The notes under the pieces: model-generated
Databases searched by the model: none
The model's input: the letters and a program-made list of their open reading frames with translations, nothing else
Told to the model about the DNA's origin: nothing
Translations under genes and position numbers: made by a program
Shown here: one piece after another, positions 1-5,307 of the stretch
Position numbering within the stretch: position 1 is the first letter of the stretch
Layout: each line of letters opens with the position of its first letter
Assembly: GCA_014729945.1 (NCBI GenBank)
Contig: WJJC01000080.1
Location: forward strand, 1-6,200
DNA: 6,200 nt
Direction: 5' to 3'
From: Candidatus Bathyarchaeota archaeon
Lineage (GTDB): Archaea; Thermoproteota; Bathyarchaeia; TCS64

Positions 1-1065
1 GGTCAATATACCAACTAATGTTCCGTTTTCCATGACAGGTAATCGACCTACATTATTTGTAGCTATTTTCATTAACGCATCTGAGGCTTTCTCATCAGGG
101 TTAGTGATTATGAGTTTATCTTTATTCTTCATGACATCTCTAACTGTGACCGAGTCTCTTTTGTCTTTTTCAACTTCACGGACATCTTCAAGGGTTATTA
201 TTCCCACCAGTTCACCGTTCTCTGTCACAGGGTAACCTTGATGTTTGAATACTGAGAACCAGTTATCAATTACTTCCTGTATGGATACATCTGGCTCAAC
301 GGTTTTCACTTCTCTTGTCATTATCTCCCTTACAGTCATCTCACCAAGAGCTTCGCTGATGATCGTCTGACTTAGCCCCATCTTTGAGCTACCATTAATG
401 AATAAGCCTATGAAGACTAACCATAAGCCATCAAGGGTCCCTGTGCTGAATATGTTGAAGAACCCGAAGCCCATGAAGAGAAGGCTAATTATATTAGATA
501 CTGTTGTGGCTGTCCGCGTAGATTTTATTAGATTATCAGTTCTATTCCAGATAATAGCTCTCAGTACCCTCCCTCCGTCCATAGGGTAAGCGGGTATAAG
601 GTTGAACAATGCTAGACCCAGGTTAACGTATCCTGAATACATTATCACTGCTTCAAAGGTATCGGGTAACCCAGAACCTAAAATTGAATTAATCGATAAG
701 AGGACTCCACCTATTACTATACTTGTTAGTGGTCCAGCTATTGCCATATAAGCCTCGGTCTTTGGATTTGTGCTCTCCTCTCTTATTTGAGATACTCCTC
801 CAAAGAAGTGTAAGGTAATGTTATTGATCTCCAAGCCTTCTCCCTGGGCTATTACTGAGTGGGCTAACTCGTGTACCAGTATTGACAAGTAGAGGGAGAG
901 GGCGGATACCAGTCCTATTGTCCAGTAGAAATTGTTGGGTTTATTCGGGTACTGACCGGGTAGATAGTTGTTCGCTAGACTCCAGGTTATGAAGAAAAAG
1001 ATCAAGAACCATGAATAATTGATTTTTATGTTAATTCCACGTATTTTTCCTATTTTTACTGACAT
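1..1065 (-). CDS. Site-2 protease (M50) with C-terminal CBS pair, 3' end beyond window
   Basis: Intramembrane zinc metalloprotease of the S2P/M50 family, expected to cut membrane-bound substrates such as transcription-factor anchors; the substrate is unknown. The reading frame is open from the ATG at 1065 to the left edge (355 codons seen). Zinc motif HELAH lies at residues 65-69 in a hydrophobic helix, and the second active-site motif NLIPAYPMDGG at 155-165 supplies Asp163. About six hydrophobic segments fill residues 15-235. A first CBS domain starts near residue 243 (MTVREIM) and a second near 303, ending at the window edge with GTLVGILT. This order, protease then CBS pair, matches archaeal S2P proteins such as the one studied from Methanocaldococcus jannaschii, so probably only a short tail is missing. 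CBS pairs commonly bind adenosyl nucleotides, suggesting ligand control (inference). All key residues are present and the gene looks intact. Confidence 0.93.
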   Translation of the reverse strand, partial: MSVKIGKIRGINIKINYSWFLIFFFITWSLANNYLPGQYPNKPNNFYWTIGLVSALSLYLSILVHELAHSVIAQGEGLEINNITLHFFGGVSQIREESTNPKTEAYMAIAGPLTSIVIGGVLLSINSILGSGLPDTFEAVIMYSGYVNLGLALFNLIPAYPMDGGRVLRAIIWNRTDNLIKSTRTATTVSNIISLLFMGFGFFNIFSTGTLDGLWLVFIGLFINGSSKMGLSQTIISEALGEMTVREIMTREVKTVEPDVSIQEVIDNWFSVFKHQGYPVTENGELVGIITLEDVREVEKDKRDSVTVRDVMKNKDKLIITNPDEKASDALMKIATNNVGRLPVMENGTLVGILT

Positions 1066-1067
1066 AT

Positions 1068-1073
1068 GATCAC
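1068..1073 (-). promoter_or_regulatory. Ribosome-binding motif of the S2P gene
   Basis: The minus strand reads GTGATC two bases before the ATG at 1065. This is complementary to the GAUCAC part of the archaeal 16S rRNA 3' end and in the register expected for GGAGGTGATC, which supports this start codon. A TATA-like TTTAAATA on the minus strand at 1104-1111, about 42 bases upstream of the ATG, would give a leader long enough to hold the motif. Confidence 0.5.
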
Positions 1074-1123
1074 TAATCTATTGATTTAAAATGGATTTGA
1101 TGTTATTTAAACAGAAAATATGT

Positions 1124-1581
1124 TTATTCAGGGACAACTGAATCATATGGCTTGGAGATGTGTTTGACCTCTTCCTTGCTTAGAATAGATGCTTTCTCGG
1201 GGTATACGTTAATTATCGTTCTGTTTTCTTGTCCAGTTTCTGGGCTAATCCAAAACTTGTCCCTCATCTCTGGGTGCCAGTACAGGTACCACCATCTCCA
1301 CTTATCCCTTGTTACTTCTTGATCCTCAAAATCTGCTCTTCCCTCGATCTCATAGAAACGTTTTCGTTCAGAATCAGGGAAAATCACCAAGACCCTTTCA
1401 TTATTTTTAATACCTCTACCTTTTTTGTATCCTGATAAGTTGGAAACCACATAATATTATAGGGGTCATCATTGAAATTGGTCATTGGTCTACTATGTTT
1501 TTCACTCGTGCTTCCGAAGGTTACTAGATATACTACCTTAGACTCCTTGAAGCTCTCTTCCATGCCTCGTATTTTATTCAT
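1124..1581 (-). pseudogene. PNPOx-like split-barrel flavoprotein (general stress protein 26 type), -1 frameshifted
   Basis: Two overlapping frames together form one protein of about 152 residues. The first (1581 to about 1414) holds the family's start, with RPMTNF near residue 31 and TYQDTKKVE ending at residue 56. The second (about 1411 to 1124) continues with IKNNERVLVIF and the barrel strands through to SVVPE and TAA. Family members run 'KVxxIKNNxRV', so exactly one base seems missing around 1412-1413 on the minus strand; without correction, frame one ends at TGA 1384-1386. Such proteins bind FMN or F420 in a split barrel, and some are linked to stress; the substrate here is unknown. It lies 34 bases downstream of the CDF gene with its own TATA-like element. 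The start could be the ATG at 1581 or the one at 1563. True mutation, sequence error and programmed -1 frameshifting at the nearby slippery site are all possible. Confidence 0.75.
1420..1426 (-). other. A AAA AAG slippery heptamer in the zero frame
   Basis: On the minus strand the codons ACA AAA AAG of the first flavoprotein frame contain A_AAA_AAG in exactly the phase used for -1 slippage in bacterial dnaX. A slip here would enter the downstream frame that completes the protein, giving TKKGRGIKNN at the junction. I see no convincing stem-loop just downstream. The zero frame also still matches the family for two codons after the heptamer (V55, E56), which favours an indel further downstream over slippage. 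Confidence 0.45.
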
Positions 1582-1598
1582 ACTTATTAGAAAAATGT

Positions 1599-1606
1599 TA
1601 TAAAAA
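1599..1606 (-). promoter_or_regulatory. TATA-like element before the PNPOx-like gene
   Basis: The minus strand reads TTTTTATA, centred about 21 bases before the ATG at 1581 and about 40 before the ATG at 1563. The short distance to the first ATG makes the second a reasonable alternative start. The T run could also serve as a transcription stop for the CDF gene that ends just upstream. Confidence 0.35.
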
Positions 1607-1615
1607 GAGGGAAAT

Positions 1616-2887
1616 CTACTCTTTTTCTCTTTTATGACCTTCTTTGTCTACAGTTACCTCTGTAATCATCTCCAACTCATCCGAGAGAAAGGTAGATACA
1701 ATATTTCTCGCAGTATCTTGTAACTCTAATCGGTATACATGAATAAAATGGTCTCTAAGAACGTGAAACACGACGCTGCTTATGTGTGGAGCTAACAGAG
1801 TGTTCACCTCTTCCTCTATCAACATGTCAGCAAGAGTAATGCCTTTCTTTCTCTCTAAGTCTCTACTAGGATTATCCTTGGAAAACCACCTATCTATTTC
1901 ACCATCATCTATTCTCACAAATAAAAAAAATGGAGCATCCACAAGATGCATGGACACATTGGACCCTATTCCTCTATCTTCCTCAATGGGCATAGCTAAA
2001 AGAAGGGATGTAGCTTCCTTAGGCTCAATATGAACAGTGATGGACTCGATTGCAGGCATCGCGCTTTTAATTTTTTCCTCGACTTTCTCTGAAAGACGAT
2101 GCGCCTGATCAACTGGTAGGGCTTCATCAACGCCTATGGACAACTCACCCATACAGAAGGGGCCAGTATTTCTAAGGCGTATACTGTATGCTTCGCTTAC
2201 ACCGTTTACACTTTCAGCAATATCTTTGATCTTGATAATTCTTTCAGGGTTTTCAACAGCATCCATTAACCCAAGTAACGATTCCCAGGTTAGGGACAAC
2301 CCCATTTTTATAGTTAATAAGCTTATTACTGAACCTGCCAAGCCTTCAACTGAAGGAAAACCAATAATTGATGTCACAACACCGACCAAAACAAGTGCTG
2401 ATGAGTAAATGTCTACCATAAAATCTGAGGCCTGGTTTTTCAATGACTGGGAATTAATTTCATCGGCTACCTTTTTTGTTGTTTTATAATTCCAGTAGAG
2501 GAGAGGTATAGATAAAGCCGCAACCCCTACTGCCATATATGGTGAATTTAATTGGGTTGGATTAAGTATCTGGTTAATAGATTCCCGTAATATCTCTCCA
2601 CCAGTTACAAGTATTAATATAGATATAATCAGTGAAACTATCGTTTCTATCTTGTAGTAACCATAAGTGAATCTCTCAGAAGGCTCTCTTTTGGATATCC
2701 TTAACCCAAGAATTACAGCAACCAAAGAGAAAATATCCTTTACCGAGTCCACTGCTTGTGCTATAAGAGATATACTTCCGGAAATGTATCCTATTACTCC
2801 TTTAGCTATCCCAATCGCAAATATAATTACAACACTCTTTATTCCAGCTTTTTCACCTTTATCAAGCAGATCTACCGTTTCAGTCAA
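1616..2887 (-). CDS. Cation diffusion facilitator transporter fused to NifX/NifB-like domain
   Basis: A 423-residue membrane protein. Residues about 16-200 hold six hydrophobic segments of the CDF family, which export divalent metals using the proton gradient. Metal-site residues are D47xxxD51 in segment 2 and, aligned without gaps to FieF H153/D157, D155xxxD159 in segment 5. DxxxD in both positions is the pattern reported for manganese-type CDFs, whereas Fe/Zn types have His in the second; Asn151 precedes by four. Residues about 210-290 form the usual cytoplasmic dimerisation domain, ending ITVHIEPKE. Residues about 294-412 are an added domain resembling the dinitrogenase iron-molybdenum cofactor family (NifX/NifB tail), including AMPIEED, MHLVDAPFFLFV, DGEI and FIHVYRLEL. 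The start is a TTG, since no ATG lies between the in-frame stop at 2900-2902 and the first membrane segment. It ends with TAG, followed after five codons by TAA. Manganese as substrate is an inference. Confidence 0.9.
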   Translation of the reverse strand: MTETVDLLDKGEKAGIKSVVIIFAIGIAKGVIGYISGSISLIAQAVDSVKDIFSLVAVILGLRISKREPSERFTYGYYKIETIVSLIISILILVTGGEILRESINQILNPTQLNSPYMAVGVAALSIPLLYWNYKTTKKVADEINSQSLKNQASDFMVDIYSSALVLVGVVTSIIGFPSVEGLAGSVISLLTIKMGLSLTWESLLGLMDAVENPERIIKIKDIAESVNGVSEAYSIRLRNTGPFCMGELSIGVDEALPVDQAHRLSEKVEEKIKSAMPAIESITVHIEPKEATSLLLAMPIEEDRGIGSNVSMHLVDAPFFLFVRIDDGEIDRWFSKDNPSRDLERKKGITLADMLIEEEVNTLLAPHISSVVFHVLRDHFIHVYRLELQDTARNIVSTFLSDELEMITEVTVDKEGHKREKE

Positions 2888-2980
2888 TTGAATCCTATTC
2901 TATAAATACATAAGAAAAATATCAAATAAATGGATATCAGTTTTTTTCGGTATATAAGTGATCTTTTCACTATAATAAAC
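2888..2980. promoter_or_regulatory. Divergent promoter region between CDF transporter and DUF2267 operon
   Basis: A 93-base AT-rich spacer from which both neighbours are transcribed outward. For the plus strand there is a strong TATA box at 2951-2958. A second TATAAATA at 2901-2908 lies about 26 bases before an in-frame upstream ATG at 2930, so a longer DUF2267 form cannot be excluded. For the minus strand, a TATTTTT stretch near 2918 is the best-placed candidate for the TTG at 2887, but it is weak. Confidence 0.45.
2951..2958 (+). promoter_or_regulatory. TATA box of the DUF2267-DsrE operon
   Basis: TATATAAG is centred about 26-27 bases upstream of the ATG at 2981, the archaeal TATA-to-start-site distance. 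The transcript would therefore begin at or next to the start codon and be leaderless. This is the main reason for choosing 2981 over the in-frame ATG at 2930. Confidence 0.6.
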
Positions 2981-3397
2981 ATGAGTATAGGAATAACATC
3001 TTTAGACAGATCCCTATCAAATTCCATCGAGTGGCTAAACGATGTTCAAGAAGAGTTAAAGTGGCCCGACAAAGACCGGATCTACGCGGCAACAAAAGCA
3101 GTCTTGAATACGCTTCGAGACTGTATGACTGTAGAAGAAGTTCATCAGTTTTCAGCCCAGATTCCCATGGTCTGGACAGGTATGATGTTTGATGGATATG
3201 ATCCATCAGGCAAACCAATACGGATGAAACATGATGAGTTCCTCAAAGCAGTCAGCGATAAGTTTGGTCCAAACCCCATTGATGCAGGTAAAGCCACCAA
3301 GGCAGTCGCAAAGGTCTTGAAGGAAAAGATATCTGAGGGGCAATATGAGGATATGGTTGGAAATCTACCAAGCGACACAAAACCCCTCTTTACCTGA
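2981..3397 (+). CDS. DUF2267 family protein
   Basis: A 138-residue soluble protein with the full DUF2267 pattern. An N-terminal EWL..V..EL.W..KDR-like helix is followed by AVLNTLRDCMTVEEVHQF and AQIPMVWTGMMFDGYDPSG. The C-terminal half has EFLKAVSDKFG and then KAVAKVLKEKISEGQ and NLPSDTKPLF. The close bacterial relatives read 'QLPM..RG.YY.GWDPSG.P', so the match covers the whole length. The biochemical function of the family is not established; members are often seen near stress-related genes. The ATG at 2981 is preferred to the one at 2930 because the extra 17 residues have no family counterpart and encode the TATA box. The DsrE-like gene follows after 22 bases on the same strand, so the two are probably co-transcribed. 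Confidence 0.88.
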   Translation: MSIGITSLDRSLSNSIEWLNDVQEELKWPDKDRIYAATKAVLNTLRDCMTVEEVHQFSAQIPMVWTGMMFDGYDPSGKPIRMKHDEFLKAVSDKFGPNPIDAGKATKAVAKVLKEKISEGQYEDMVGNLPSDTKPLFT

Positions 3398-3419
3398 GTA
3401 TCACAAGGATACAAAACAG

Positions 3420-3761
3420 ATGACAGAATTTAAAACCGTATTCCATGTTTCTGACGAAGAAAAGGTCTCATCGGCTCTCAGAGGAATCCAAAACCTGATT
3501 GAGGATAAGAAATTACCCAATAAAGAGATAGCCTTAGTCGCCAATGGGGGAGCAGTTAAGAAATTTATCTTAGAAGCTGATTTTTTAGAGGATGTTATGA
3601 TGAAGGTGAATCAAAATGTCAGCATCTACGCTTGCAGCAACTCCCTTGAAGCGTTTAAAATAAATAAAAATCAACTCGTAAAGGAAGTATCGATTGTTCC
3701 ATCAGGAGTCGGAGAATTAACTATACTCCAGAACAAGGGGTACGCTTATATTAGGATATAA
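3420..3761 (+). CDS. DsrE/DsrF-like protein (COG1416 type)
   Basis: A 113-residue cytoplasmic protein of the DsrE/F-like fold. Family landmarks are the first strand KTVFHV, the IALVANGGAVKKF loop at about residues 37-49, a conserved cysteine (Cys72 in IYACSNSLEAF), and the ending VPSGVGELTILQNKGYAYI. Related proteins with this Cys handle sulfur in sulfur-relay systems, but COG1416-type members have no proven reaction. No other sulfur-relay or dissimilatory sulfite reductase gene is visible here, so a role in sulfur oxidation is not supported. The ATG at 3420 fits the family start; the frame is open further upstream to an ATG at 3345 but that would overlap the DUF2267 gene. The spacer holds only a weak AAGGAT before the start. 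Confidence 0.85.
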   Translation: MTEFKTVFHVSDEEKVSSALRGIQNLIEDKKLPNKEIALVANGGAVKKFILEADFLEDVMMKVNQNVSIYACSNSLEAFKINKNQLVKEVSIVPSGVGELTILQNKGYAYIRI

Positions 3762-3767
3762 TATTTT

Positions 3768-3776
3768 AAAAAAAAA
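3768..3776 (-). terminator. Oligo-T terminator after the PrsW-like gene
   Basis: The minus strand carries nine consecutive T about 27 bases after the TAA of the PrsW-like gene. Archaeal transcription commonly stops at such U-rich tracts. The tract lies in the 41-base space between convergent genes; on the plus strand there is no comparable T run after the DsrE-like gene. Confidence 0.5.
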
Positions 3777-3802
3777 TTATTAAGAGAAATAGATAAAAAG
3801 AG

Positions 3803-4345
3803 TTAATCTTCAGCGACTCTATAGAAGTTATAGGCTAGGATATAGGTTAGTATTACTGAACCTAAACCGCCTATGATATAGACCTGTCCTAGTTCAGCGA
3901 AAAAATTCACTGCGGAGTGAAGTATCACTGCTATCAGGTAATATTTTGCTAGATTATTCTTCACTAAACCCATTGTGGCTATAGCGGTGCTCGCTCCATG
4001 AAAAAACAAACCAGGTAACCTAACAAGTACGGGTACCTTGGCTAAAAGAACATAGATCAAAAACTCGGATACCCCGAAACCTAATCCAATAAGGAAGCCA
4101 AATATGATCAATGTCTCTGGAGACTCAGCTCTCCGTTTGAACAATGGGTATATCTTGAAGTACTCCTCAACAATTGGTGCAACAATTACCAGTAGGATAA
4201 AACCCGCTAACTCATTTCTAAATAAGTCAACAAGGAAGCCTCTAGCTATATTCTCGAAGATGACGGTAAGAAACACGCTGCCTATTAGGCCTTGGAGAAA
4301 AGACCAGATATATGTGCTGAGATTTCCCTTATATCTAATAGCCAA
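3803..4345 (-). CDS. PrsW-like (M82/CPBP-related) intramembrane protease
   Basis: A 180-residue, strongly hydrophobic protein with about five or six membrane segments. It carries the motif set of PrsW-type glutamic/metallo membrane proteases: EE at 60-61 in APIVEEYFK, Glu94 in GFGVSEF after a glycine-rich helix, His116 in GLFFHGAST, and His143 with Asn147 in ILHSAVNFF. PrsW in Bacillus cleaves an anti-sigma factor; archaea lack such sigma factors, so the target here must differ and is unknown. The length is at the short end of the family. No ATG occurs near the N-terminus, so TTG at 4345 is the likely start, five bases after the stop of the upstream gene and preceded by AAAGGTAGAG as a possible ribosome-binding site. 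This arrangement implies translation coupled to the unknown 117-residue protein. Confidence 0.8.
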   Translation of the reverse strand: MAIRYKGNLSTYIWSFLQGLIGSVFLTVIFENIARGFLVDLFRNELAGFILLVIVAPIVEEYFKIYPLFKRRAESPETLIIFGFLIGLGFGVSEFLIYVLLAKVPVLVRLPGLFFHGASTAIATMGLVKNNLAKYYLIAVILHSAVNFFAELGQVYIIGGLGSVILTYILAYNFYRVAED

Positions 4346-4350
4346 TACTA

Positions 4351-4704
4351 TTACTCTACCTTTAGCTCGGGTTCAGGATTGAATGACCAGGGAAATGGCG
4401 TAGGCCTGTCATGGGGACAATATGCCCTAATCTTGTCTCTGAGGTCTAGATCCTTTTGTGTTATTTTTTTCTCTGATGTCTGTGATAGTGTCGCCCTGAA
4501 CTTTGATAGAAAAGCGGTCATATTATCGGATTCAACCTCTATTTCTTCACGTGTATCACGGTGAATGGAAATGTCCTTTACTTCTGTTTCTTCTCCCTTG
4601 TCTTTGTGATACTCTACACGGTACTCAGGTGACAGTTTATCCTTAAGACCCGTGAGATCAACTGGCTCCCACCAGTTGAAAAAGGTGTGTGTATATTTAC
4701 TCAT
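4351..4704 (-). CDS. Hypothetical 117-residue acidic protein, first gene of the PrsW-like operon
   Basis: I do not recognise this protein. It is soluble and rich in charged residues, with no signal peptide or membrane segment. The N-terminus is aromatic (YTHTFFNWWEPVDL), the middle is acidic and looks like alternating strands (DISIHRDTREEIEVESDN), a helical part follows (TAFLSKFRATLSQ), and the end is proline-rich with AYCPHDRPTPFPW. One Cys lies in CPHD. The ATG at 4704 is chosen over an upstream TTG at 4713 because a TATA box sits 25 bases before it. The PrsW-like gene starts five bases after its TAA, so the two are likely co-expressed; the protein might be a partner or substrate of that protease, which is speculation. 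Confidence 0.65.
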   Translation of the reverse strand: MSKYTHTFFNWWEPVDLTGLKDKLSPEYRVEYHKDKGEETEVKDISIHRDTREEIEVESDNMTAFLSKFRATLSQTSEKKITQKDLDLRDKIRAYCPHDRPTPFPWSFNPEPELKVE

Positions 4705-4724
4705 GCTTAGCAATTAAAATAATG

Positions 4725-4733
4725 TTTTTTATA
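4725..4733 (-). promoter_or_regulatory. TATA box of the unknown gene-PrsW operon
   Basis: The minus strand reads TATAAAAAA, centred about 25 bases before the ATG at 4704. This predicts a leaderless transcript and supports that start over the in-frame TTG at 4713. Confidence 0.6.
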
Positions 4734-4757
4734 GGTTAATAGAAAATATGAGAAAAT

Positions 4758-5258
4758 TTATGATATCTCTAATTTGTGAGCCTTCTCTTTGCTTGTGGGG
4801 CGCTTCTTGGGTATCCGTACAGTTAAGACGCCGTTATTCATCTCGGCTTTACCCTAGTCGGACAATATTTTCTCGGGGAAACTAATGCTTCGCTTGAAGT
4901 TTCTTGAACGTATCTCATTCAATCTATAGTCTTCTTTTGATACTTCCTTGGTTTCCTTTCTTTTCCCCGTCATGTTCAACTTGTTTTCGGTTATCTCGAT
5001 ATCATCTTTATCGAAGCCTGGAGCCTCAGCAGTCAACTTGAAAGCATTGTCCTCGTCCACAAGATTTACCGGTGGTTTCTGCATCATCCTAGGAATTACA
5101 CTCTTCTCCCAGTAACTCGGCTCGGTGATGGGGGACTTAGTCCATGTTTCAAGAACGTTCCTCCTGAAATCCTTGAACATCCGGTCATAGGTTTTGAATA
5201 CTTCTTCAGGTGTCCAAACTTCTATCTCTTCTTTCTTGGATTCATCTTCATTTGCCAT
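4758..5258 (-). CDS. hsp20: Hsp20/alpha-crystallin small heat shock protein interrupted by in-frame TAG
   Basis: An ATP-independent chaperone that holds unfolding proteins as large oligomers. Residues 1-60 are the variable N-terminal arm. The alpha-crystallin domain starts near PPVNLVDEDNAF (62-73) and runs through LTAEAPGFDKDDIEI and FKRSISFPEKILSD (to 134). Codon 135 is TAG. The same frame then continues perfectly with the rest of the family: GKAEMNNGVLTVRIPKK (136-152), containing the signature NGVL, and ends with a C-terminal LEI (163-165) of the I/L-x-I type needed for oligomer contacts, before TAA at 4758-4760. Relatives usually have a charged residue, often Lys, near the TAG position. 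Stopping at 134 would remove the last strands and the LEI tail, so the short form is probably not functional. The start ATG has a TATA-like element about 30 bases upstream. Whether the TAG is read through is unknown. Confidence 0.85.
4854..4856 (-). other. In-frame TAG codon inside the Hsp20 gene
   Basis: The codon falls between SFPEKILSD and GKAEMNNGVL, in a conserved part of the alpha-crystallin domain, with the frame and family match unbroken on both sides. AAG (Lys) to TAG is a single-base change. In archaea that encode pyrrolysine, TAG can be read as that lysine derivative. Confidence 0.8.
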
Positions 5259-5284
5259 TTTTATTCGTTTATTGCTGAAAAGCT

Positions 5285-5296
5285 ATTTTTAATAAA
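5285..5296 (-). promoter_or_regulatory. TATA-like element of the Hsp20 gene
   Basis: The minus strand reads TTTATTAAAAAT, with its AT core about 30-34 bases before the ATG at 5258. It lies in the 49-base spacer after the HAD gene, so Hsp20 appears to have its own promoter. No clear heat-shock operator or inverted repeat is visible. Confidence 0.4.
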
Positions 5297-5307
5297 CCTT
5301 AACGGAA

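Noticed and set aside
32..589. Short plus-strand open frames at 32-235 and 398-589.
   Set aside because: Both lie antisense to the well-supported S2P/CBS gene, and their translations match no family.
1229..1435. Plus-strand open frame opposite the PNPOx-like gene.
   Set aside because: It is antisense to a region with clear family similarity on the minus strand.
1384..1581. Reading the two PNPOx-like frames as two separate small genes.
   Set aside because: Each half alone lacks part of the split barrel, they join without gap or overlap in family alignment, and the second has no plausible own start.
1782..2891. Plus-strand open frames at 1782-2033, 2136-2408 and 2667-2891.
   Set aside because: All are antisense to the CDF-NifX gene and show no recognisable features.
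2930..2980. ATG at 2930 as start of the DUF2267 gene.
   Set aside because: It would add 17 residues without a family counterpart and place the better TATA box inside the coding region. A TATAAATA 26 bases upstream keeps it as a minor possibility.
2970..3414. Minus-strand open frames at 2970-3218 and 3145-3414.
   Set aside because: They are opposite the DUF2267 gene, whose family match is strong.
3345..3419. ATG at 3345 as start of the DsrE-like gene.
   Set aside because: It would overlap the end of the DUF2267 gene and add 25 residues not found in the family.
4104..4564. Plus-strand open frames at 4104-4382 and 4292-4564.
   Set aside because: They are antisense to the PrsW-like gene and its upstream partner; both minus-strand genes have better starts and promoters.
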